From contig DATKAE010000032.1 in assembly GCA_035498405.1 (NCBI GenBank), positions 43,793 through 107,792 on the forward strand: DNA of 64,000 bases, in the 5' to 3' direction. The notes beneath the pieces are model-generated. The model worked only from the letters and a program-made list of their open reading frames with translations, did no database searches and had not been told where the DNA came from. Source of the DNA: DATBFU01 sp035498405 (GTDB lineage: Bacteria > Acidobacteriota > Thermoanaerobaculia > UBA5066 > Gp7-AA6). Made by a program: the position numbers and the translations under genes. Numbering within the stretch: the stretch's first letter is position 1; the number at the start of each line of letters is the position of its first letter. Below are positions 58,670 through 64,000 of this stretch, one piece after another.

Positions 58670-58921
58670 ATGGCGAACATCAAGTCGGCGGAAAAACGCA
58701 TCAAGCAAACGGCCCGCCGCCAGCAGCGGAATCGGAGCGTGCGGTCGCGGCTTCGCGGCGCCCTGAAGGCATTTCGCAGCCTGGAGGAAAAGGACCGGGC
58801 ACAGGCCCTGCCTGCGGCCGTTTCCCAGATTGCCCGGGCGCGGAAGAAGGGCGTCATCCACAAGAAGGCCGCCGCCCGCTACGCCTCGCGGCTGGCAAAG
58901 CGAAGCGCCAAGAAGGGCTAG
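58670..58921 (+). CDS. rpsT: 30S ribosomal protein S20
   Basis: An 83-residue basic helical protein (ANIKSAEKRIKQTARRQQRNRS; RKKGVIHKKAAARYASRLAKR) of normal S20 length. A GGGAGG Shine-Dalgarno (58656-58661) lies before the ATG. The 105-base upstream gap contains a GAGGCCGAGGCCTC inverted repeat (58605 region) and a TATGGT hexamer (58623-58628) that could be the promoter. Confidence 0.97.
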   Translation: MANIKSAEKRIKQTARRQQRNRSVRSRLRGALKAFRSLEEKDRAQALPAAVSQIARARKKGVIHKKAAARYASRLAKRSAKKG

Positions 58922-58951
58922 TCCTTCCGCCAATCCACGGGGCCGACCCGC

Positions 58952-59479
58952 CTAGAACCCCTCCAGCAGGCTCGTCACGAGGCTTTGGGCGAATTTCTCG
59001 GCCGCCTTGTCGATCGTCTCGTTTTGACGGTCGACGAAGGAGCTCGTGCCCTCCGTGAAGCTGTAGTTCTCGCGAAACGTGTAGGCGGGATTTTCCCAGA
59101 TCGGCTTTTCCTCGGGCAGGCTTCGCAAGGCGACCCGGGCCGTCACGGCGACCTGATACTGGTTGGCTCTTCCCTGCTGGTCGAAGGCGACCGGATAGAA
59201 GTCGAAACGGGTCACGGCGCCGGTCAGCTCCGCATCGGCGCCCGCCGCCGCCGCCTGCACGCGGAAGTGACCGCGGGCCGCCAGCTCCTGGGCGATCGCC
59301 GCCGACAACCGTTGCTCGACGCCCGCGATGGAGGTCTGATTGGTCAGCGTCTGGAATTCGATGACCTTGATGGACGGGGGAAGTGTCGAGCCGTGGCCGA
59401 CCAGGCCATACCCGCATCCGGCGGACAGAACGGCCGCGGTGGCGACCACGCAGGCCCCGACGGCGCGCGCCCGGCGCAT
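58952..59479 (-). CDS. lptE: LPS-assembly lipoprotein LptE
   Basis: A 175-residue outer-membrane lipoprotein. The lipobox LSAGC (Cys22) is followed by GYGLVGHGSTLPPSIKVIEFQTLTNQ, then an amphipathic helix (VEQRLSAAIAQELAARGHFRV) and strands with LTGAVTRFDFYPVAFD. The layout fits the LptE/RlpB family, which plugs LptD and is commonly next to leuS, as here. The ATG overlaps the leuS stop (TGATG). Confidence 0.88.
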   Translation of the reverse strand: MRRARAVGACVVATAAVLSAGCGYGLVGHGSTLPPSIKVIEFQTLTNQTSIAGVEQRLSAAIAQELAARGHFRVQAAAAGADAELTGAVTRFDFYPVAFDQQGRANQYQVAVTARVALRSLPEEKPIWENPAYTFRENYSFTEGTSSFVDRQNETIDKAAEKFAQSLVTSLLEGF

Positions 59480-61962
59480 CACTGGACCACGAGATTCAAG
59501 AGCCGATCGGGCACGTAGACGGCGCGCTTGATCTGCCTGCCTTCCACCCAGGGCCGGATCTTGGCGTCCGCCTGCGCCAGGGCAACCGCCGCCGACTCCG
59601 CGGCGCCCCGTTCGAGGTCGAGCTTTCCGCGGACGCGTCCGTTGACCTGCACGACCAGCGTCACCCTCGGGCTCGTGGCCAGGTCCGCATCGAACCGCGG
59701 CCAGGGCGTCGCGAGCAGCGACTTCTGCCCGCCCAGCCGTTCCCACCACTCCTCCGTCACATGCGGCGCGACCGGATGAAGCAGCTGCAGCAGGGTGCGC
59801 GTGGCGCGGCGGACCGCGGACACGCTTTCCTGGCGTGCCTCGAGAGCCTCCAGAATTCCCCGCTGAAATTCCATCAAGGCGGCCACGGCGGTGTGGAAGT
59901 GGAACCGCTCGGCGTCCTCGGTCACCCTCCGGATCGTTCGGTGCTCCAGTCGCGCGAGGTCCGTCGCGCGGCCCCCCGCTTCGGAGCCGCCGTCCTCGGA
60001 CAGGGCCTCGACGCGGGTGGCTAGCTCGTGCACGCGGTTCAGAAACCGATACGCCCCCAGTACGCCCTCCTCGGACCACTCCGACTCCTTCTCCGGGGGC
60101 CCGATGAAGAGCGTGTAGACGCGAACCGTATCCGCCCCGAATCGGGCAATGAGCTCGTCGGGGGAAACCGTGTTCCCTCGAGACTTCGACATCTTCTCGA
60201 TCTTTCCGGTAGAGGGATTGAGCTTGGTGATCATCCCCTGGTTGAAGAGCCGCTCGAACGGCTCCTCGAGCTCCACCAGTCCGAGATCCCGCAGCACACG
60301 GCAGATGAACCGCGCGTAGAGCAGGTGAAGGATGGCGTGCTCGATGCCCCCGATGTATTGATCGACGGGCATCCAGGCCCGAGACCGCCCCGCATCCACC
60401 ATTCGGGTCTCGTCCTGCGGATTCAGGTACCGGAGGTAATACCAGGAGGAATCGACGAAGGTGTCCATCGTGTCGGTCTCACGGCGGGCCGCTCCCCCGC
60501 AGCGAGGGCACGTCGTCCGGACGAAGCTCTCCGATTGCGCGAGAGGATTGCCGGCGGCCCCGCGGAAGGCCACGTCGGGGGGCAGAAGGACCGGCAGCTC
60601 GCCCTCGGGGACCGGCACGACACCACAGGACGGGCAATGGATCGCCGGGATCGGCGTGCCCCAGTACCGCTGACGGGAAATGAGCCAGTCGCGCAGGCGG
60701 AAGCCGACTTTCCCCTTGCCCGCGCCGTGCGCCTCGACCCATGCGATGGCGCGGGCGAGCGCCTCGGGCCCCTCCGGCGTCCCGTCCCAGTCGCCCGACC
60801 GCACCAGGACGCCCCCGTGCGGAATCGGTCCGGTGAGGGTGTCGGGATCCACATCTCCGGCTGCGCCGCGGTAGACCGGGCGAATGGGGAGACCGTAGCG
60901 GCGCGCGAACTCGAAGTCCCGCTGGTCGTGCGCCGGCACGCCCATGATCGCGCCCGTGCCGTACTGGGGGAGCACGAAGTTCGCCAGCCAAACCGGGATC
61001 CTCTCCCCCGTGCCCGGGTGGGCGGCGAATACGCCGGTGTCGAGGCCTTCCTTTTCACCGGCTTCGGATTCGCGCTCGATCCTCGACTCCCTTCGGACCC
61101 GATCGATGAAGGCCGCGATGCCCCGCGCGGCGCCAGAGCGCCCCGCGATCTGACCCGACAGGGGGTGCTCGGGCGCGAGCGCGAGAAAAGTCGCGCCAAA
61201 GAGCGTGTCGGGCCGGGTCGTGAACACCGTCAGCGGCTCGTCGAAGCCCTCCACTCGGAATCGGATTTCGGCGCCTTCCGACCGGCCGATCCAGTTGCGC
61301 TGCATGGTCTTGACGCGGTCGGACCAATGCGGCAGGTTCTCGAGCCCCGACAGCAGACGCTCGGCGTACTCCGTGATGCGAAGGAACCACTGCGTCAGAT
61401 CGCGGATTTCGACCGGGTCCCCGGAGCGCTCGCAGCGGCCGTCCACGACCTGCTCATTGGCGAGCACCGTGGCGCACCCCGGGCACCAGTTCACGGGCGC
61501 CTGCTTGCGATACGCGAGGCCGCGCTCCCACATCCGCAGGAAGAGCCATTGATTCCACCGGTAGTAGGCCGGATCGCAAGAGGCGAGCTCCTTGGACCAG
61601 TCATACAACAGGCCGAGTGAGCGCAGCTGCTCCTTCATCCGGGCGATGTTGTCGAGCGTGTACTGCCGGGGCGGCGTGCCGCTGGCGATCGCGGCGTTCT
61701 CGGCGGGCAATCCGAAGGCATCCCAGCCCATGGGGTTCAAGACGCGCCGGCCACGCATGCGCTGGTATCGGTACAGAGCGTCGCCGAGGATGTAGTTGCG
61801 CCCGTGACCGACGTGCAGGCGGCTTCCCGACGGATAGGGAAACATGTTCAGCATGTAGTACTTGTCCCCGGGCGCGGAGGTATCGACGAAAGCGGCCCGC
61901 GACTCTTCCCAGCGCCGCTGCCACTTCCGCTCCGTTGCCGCGTGGTCGTACTTTTCCGCCAT
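59479..61962 (-). CDS. leuS: Leucyl-tRNA synthetase
   Basis: An 827-residue class I synthetase. The HIGH-type motif is LHVGHGRN near residue 48, KMSKS is present intact (EKMSKSRGN), and the CP1 editing domain holds GTGAIMGVPAHDQRDFEF. Two C-x-x-C zinc-like motifs (CPGC, CPSC/CPRCGG) occur. A TAGGAT hexamer lies 9 bases before the ATG and no Shine-Dalgarno is seen. Confidence 0.97.
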   Translation of the reverse strand: MAEKYDHAATERKWQRRWEESRAAFVDTSAPGDKYYMLNMFPYPSGSRLHVGHGRNYILGDALYRYQRMRGRRVLNPMGWDAFGLPAENAAIASGTPPRQYTLDNIARMKEQLRSLGLLYDWSKELASCDPAYYRWNQWLFLRMWERGLAYRKQAPVNWCPGCATVLANEQVVDGRCERSGDPVEIRDLTQWFLRITEYAERLLSGLENLPHWSDRVKTMQRNWIGRSEGAEIRFRVEGFDEPLTVFTTRPDTLFGATFLALAPEHPLSGQIAGRSGAARGIAAFIDRVRRESRIERESEAGEKEGLDTGVFAAHPGTGERIPVWLANFVLPQYGTGAIMGVPAHDQRDFEFARRYGLPIRPVYRGAAGDVDPDTLTGPIPHGGVLVRSGDWDGTPEGPEALARAIAWVEAHGAGKGKVGFRLRDWLISRQRYWGTPIPAIHCPSCGVVPVPEGELPVLLPPDVAFRGAAGNPLAQSESFVRTTCPRCGGAARRETDTMDTFVDSSWYYLRYLNPQDETRMVDAGRSRAWMPVDQYIGGIEHAILHLLYARFICRVLRDLGLVELEEPFERLFNQGMITKLNPSTGKIEKMSKSRGNTVSPDELIARFGADTVRVYTLFIGPPEKESEWSEEGVLGAYRFLNRVHELATRVEALSEDGGSEAGGRATDLARLEHRTIRRVTEDAERFHFHTAVAALMEFQRGILEALEARQESVSAVRRATRTLLQLLHPVAPHVTEEWWERLGGQKSLLATPWPRFDADLATSPRVTLVVQVNGRVRGKLDLERGAAESAAVALAQADAKIRPWVEGRQIKRAVYVPDRLLNLVVQ

Positions 61963-61971
61963 GGAGGCGCA

Positions 61972-61977
61972 ATCCTA
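61972..61977 (-). promoter_or_regulatory. -10 element, leaderless start of leuS
   Basis: TAGGAT on the minus strand, 9 bases before the leuS ATG at 61962. The remaining gap to the transglutaminase gene (about 104 bases, 61963-62066) holds no gene. Confidence 0.45.
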
Positions 61978-62066
61978 CCGGAGGCGGGACTCGGGGAGTG
62001 AGAGGTCGGGATGCGGCAAGGGCACGGCCGGGCACGCCCGTCCGGATGCTCGCCCGCGGCCGATGC

Positions 62067-62855
62067 CTACTTCCCGAGCGGCCGTTCCCGGAGAACCGAT
62101 TGCCCCGCCGCGACGGGCGTGTAGGCCAGAGCTCCTCCCTGATCGACGAACACGAGCGTCAGCGACCTCGGCCGGGCGAGCGACCTGTCGCGAAACGGGA
62201 TGTACCGGGCATCGACGCCGTTGATCGACGCGGAGGGGTCGGAGAAGACGTATCCCCGGTCCGGGTAGTAGACCTCGATCCAGCGGTGATAGGAGCCGCC
62301 GATGCGAGGGTCGTAGGCGGGATCCTCGGGCCGACTGCGCACGATTCCCTGGACGGTGCGGGCGCGGACCGCGACGCGCCGCAGCAGGTCGACGGCGAGC
62401 TCCGCGAATCCGACGCAGTCCGCCCGACCCGAGGAGAACACCGACGCGGGATCCTGCGGACGCAGTCGGTCCGGGTCGTAGCGCAGCCGAGAGGCTACCG
62501 CGATCAGGATTCGAGAGACCGCTTCGGCCTGTCGCCGGCTGCCGGAAGTGACTTCTTGGGCGAAGGCATCCCGGGCCGGAGCGGGGGCCAGGGCATCGTC
62601 GCGCGACGCGCCGGTCGGAAACGGCGCAGTGCTCTCGAGCGGCGAATCACTGACTCGCACCCGCAGCTCCACGGACCCGGAGGCTGCCGCCTGCACGGCG
62701 AGCGAGTAGCCGTCGTTGTCGTATTGATCGAAGAGGCGGATGTCCTCCCCTTCGGCCAGGTAGACGGCGTGCTCTTCGGAGCGGGCGAACGGCGTCGTCA
62801 GGATCGTCGCCAGCAGCATCCCGATGGCGATCGGCCCGTTCCGGAGGGCTCTCAT
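62067..62855 (-). CDS. Exported transglutaminase-like protein
   Basis: A 262-residue protein with a signal peptide (residues 1-26). The transglutaminase-like core shows the Cys-His-Asp triad: GRADCVGFAE, YHRWIEVYYPDRG and FSDPSASI. Such bacterial domains act as peptidases or amidases more often than cross-linkers. It overlaps the nusB stop by 4 bases (ATGA). Confidence 0.82.
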   Translation of the reverse strand: MRALRNGPIAIGMLLATILTTPFARSEEHAVYLAEGEDIRLFDQYDNDGYSLAVQAAASGSVELRVRVSDSPLESTAPFPTGASRDDALAPAPARDAFAQEVTSGSRRQAEAVSRILIAVASRLRYDPDRLRPQDPASVFSSGRADCVGFAELAVDLLRRVAVRARTVQGIVRSRPEDPAYDPRIGGSYHRWIEVYYPDRGYVFSDPSASINGVDARYIPFRDRSLARPRSLTLVFVDQGGALAYTPVAAGQSVLRERPLGK

Positions 62856-63268
62856 GCCCGCCCCGCGTGACGCGACTTCAGTACGCCGTCCAGAATCCCG
62901 TTGATGAACTGGGAGGAGCGGGGAGTCGAGAACCGCTTCGCGATCTCCAGCGCCTCGTCGATGACGACCGGATGGGGCGTCTCGGGCTCGTGCAGGAGCT
63001 CGAACAGCGCCAGTCGAAGAATGTTGCGATCGACGACCGGCATCCGCGACAGGCGCCAGTTGTCGGCCTGCTTCGAGATGATCACGTCCAGGTCGTCGCG
63101 GTGGGCCAGGGTGCCGGTCACCAGATGCTCGGCGAAGGCACGCGTCCCCTCCGGAGCCGTTTGAAGGTCCGAGGACCGGGCAAACATCTCGCCGGGATCG
63201 GTGCCCGCCACGTCATTCTCGTAGAGCATTTGGAGGGCGAGCTCTCGGGCCTTCCGACGGGCTCCCAC
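62852..63268 (-). CDS. nusB: Transcription antitermination factor NusB
   Basis: A 138-residue all-helical protein. RKARELALQMLYENDV at the N-terminus, MPVVDRNILRLALFELL and PHPVVIDEALEIAKRFSTPRSSQFINGILDGVL are NusB signatures. It binds boxA RNA with NusE (S10) for rRNA antitermination. GTG start two bases after the ribH stop, the usual ribH-nusB order. Confidence 0.95.
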   Translation of the reverse strand: MGARRKARELALQMLYENDVAGTDPGEMFARSSDLQTAPEGTRAFAEHLVTGTLAHRDDLDVIISKQADNWRLSRMPVVDRNILRLALFELLHEPETPHPVVIDEALEIAKRFSTPRSSQFINGILDGVLKSRHAGRA

Positions 63269-63270
63269 GG

Positions 63271-63768
63271 CTACTTCCTCGAGAGCGCGCGACGCAGGTT
63301 CGCGAGCTCGATGGCGGCCTCGACGGCCTCCGCCCCCTTCTCGATCCTCTTTCGCGCCTGCTCCAGCGTGTCGCAGGTCAGGACGCCGAAGCCGATCGGC
63401 GTACCCGTCTCGGCCGAAAGCGCGCTCAACGCGCCGGCGACCGCGTGCGCGAGGACTTCGTGATGAGAGGTCTCGCCACGGATGATCGCCGCGAGGACCG
63501 CGAGAGCGTCGCAGCGTCGGCACCGGATCAGGGCCCGGGCGGCCGCCGGCAGCTCGAAGGCGCCGGGCACGCGAACGATCGTGAGCCTGGATGGCCGCAC
63601 GTGGTGACGCTCGACCGCTCCGAGCGCCGAGTGCAACAGGGCATCCGTGACGGTCGGGTTCCAGCGCGCGCAAACGATCCCGAGTCGCAAACGGCGGGCA
63701 TCCAGGCTCCCTTCCCACGCCTTCGGCGGGGCGGGAGTCTCGCGTGCGAGGGCCCGGCGGCTGCTCAA
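63271..63768 (-). CDS. ribH: 6,7-dimethyl-8-ribityllumazine synthase
   Basis: A 165-residue protein with the lumazine synthase core: ARWNPTVTDALL, VPGAFELPAAARALI, IRGETSHHEV (catalytic His) and GFGVLTCDTLEQA. It makes lumazine from the pyrimidine amine and dihydroxybutanone phosphate. The TTG at 63768 has an AGAGAGG Shine-Dalgarno 7 bases upstream. An extra N-terminal segment of about 28 residues precedes the core. Confidence 0.92.
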   Translation of the reverse strand: MSSRRALARETPAPPKAWEGSLDARRLRLGIVCARWNPTVTDALLHSALGAVERHHVRPSRLTIVRVPGAFELPAAARALIRCRRCDALAVLAAIIRGETSHHEVLAHAVAGALSALSAETGTPIGFGVLTCDTLEQARKRIEKGAEAVEAAIELANLRRALSRK

Positions 63769-63775
63769 GGATCGA

Positions 63776-63794
63776 CCTCTCTGAAAGAGAGAGG
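63776..63794 (-). promoter_or_regulatory. Inverted repeat over the ribH Shine-Dalgarno
   Basis: CCTCTCT-CTTTC-AGAGAGG, a perfect 7-base inverted repeat with a 5-base loop. The right arm contains the ribH Shine-Dalgarno (AGAGAGG). If transcribed in full, the hairpin would hide the ribosome site; otherwise it may be an operator. Confidence 0.4.
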
Positions 63795-63795
63795 C

Positions 63796-63801
63796 ATTGT
63801 A
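63796..63801 (-). promoter_or_regulatory. -10 element for ribH-nusB
   Basis: TACAAT on the minus strand, directly upstream of the inverted repeat; transcription would begin near 63789, inside its first arm. Confidence 0.45.
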
Positions 63802-63838
63802 GCGCCGACGCTGTCCCGGCGCCATCGCCGACGCTGGC

Positions 63839-64000
63839 TCAGCCGAGCACTTGCAGCCGCGGCTCCGGGCCGAAATTGCGCTCGTACCGGTCGATGAACC
63901 GCGCGATCGGGTAGGGCGGCGGCTGTGGCCCGACCGCCTCGAGGCCGAACACCGCCGCCACACTCCCCATCCGTCCGGCGACATCCCAGGGAAGTCCGAG
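63839..64000 (-). CDS. PfkB-family carbohydrate/adenosine kinase, C-terminal end (partial)
   Basis: The last 53 residues are visible. MGSVAAVFGLEAVGPQ is the typical C-terminal helix of PfkB kinases of the adenosine kinase group (usually GS-x-A-A-x-x-V-E-x-x-G-T-Q), followed by a short tail ending FGPEPRLQVLG. The active-site DTGAGD-type loop lies outside the window. It precedes ribH by 70 bases on the same strand. Confidence 0.75.
   Translation of the reverse strand, partial: LGLPWDVAGRMGSVAAVFGLEAVGPQPPPYPIARFIDRYERNFGPEPRLQVLG

Noticed and set aside
1..64000. tRNA, rRNA, CRISPR array, insertion sequence or origin of replication
   Set aside because: No gap is large enough for rRNA, the few gaps over 75 bases show no cloverleaf or TpsiC-like sequence, and no regular direct repeats, transposases or dnaA-type boxes were seen.

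Overview
The window is high-GC, densely coded DNA from a diderm (outer-membrane) bacterium. Genes abut or overlap by 1-4 bases, the largest gap is about 140 bases, and TTG and GTG starts are common. A complete Tol-Pal set, LptE, Lnt, Pal-type lipoproteins and predicted outer-membrane barrels show a Gram-negative envelope. A Ser/Thr kinase with PEGA-like repeats, an S55-like envelope protein, an M28 peptidase with a Cys-rich C-terminal domain and a B12-dependent lysine-fermentation cluster suggest Acidobacteriota or a related soil/sediment phylum. That assignment is inference. No rRNA, tRNA, CRISPR array, prophage or insertion sequence was seen, and no gene-free stretch exceeds 300 bases.

Region 1 (1-7.5 kb): the end of kamD, then kamE, kal, kce, an APC permease and an M28 peptidase, each overlapping the next by 4 bases. 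Together they take up lysine or peptides and convert lysine intermediates to acetoacetate and crotonyl-CoA. On the opposite strand (16.1 down to 6.0 kb) lie a thiolase, a small ORF, 3-hydroxybutyryl-CoA dehydrogenase and crotonase, which can take crotonyl-CoA to acetyl-CoA. These are followed by two paralogous barrel proteins, a LeuA-like acyltransferase, a Xer recombinase, a lytic transglycosylase and an M20 peptidase.

Region 2 (16-30 kb): a serine hydrolase and lipoprotein; a Ser/Thr kinase, a TPR protein and a DUF1684 protein; then a minus-strand housekeeping run of SPOR protein, lipA, lnt, prfB (with its programmed +1 frameshift) and a NUDIX hydrolase; and an nfeD-slipin pair.

Region 3 (29.3-36 kb): a likely sphingolipid locus. 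A CaCA-type exchanger, an aminotransferase, a CerR-like epimerase, serine palmitoyltransferase and a GNAT-type N-acyltransferase resembling bacterial ceramide synthase form one minus-strand run. It converges on a PAP2/Aur1-like membrane enzyme.

Region 4 (36-49.6 kb): RNA methyltransferase, AMMECR1 and an alpha/beta hydrolase, a type II GAPDH-like enzyme, a NYN/OST-HTH protein, thioesterases, YgfZ, an EamA transporter and a glycosyltransferase, coaD, and a peptide ABC transporter (binding protein and two permeases, no ATPases).

Region 5 (49.6-64 kb): a beta-propeller protein and an S55-like protein divergent from tolQ-tolR-tolA/tonB-tolB-pal-cpoB, then rpsT, leuS-lptE, and the ribH-nusB-transglutaminase group with the end of a PfkB-type kinase.

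A cross-cutting feature is that many transcription-unit first genes lack a Shine-Dalgarno sequence. Instead they carry a TANNNT hexamer 6-10 bases before the start codon, the signature of leaderless transcripts. I used it to choose several starts.
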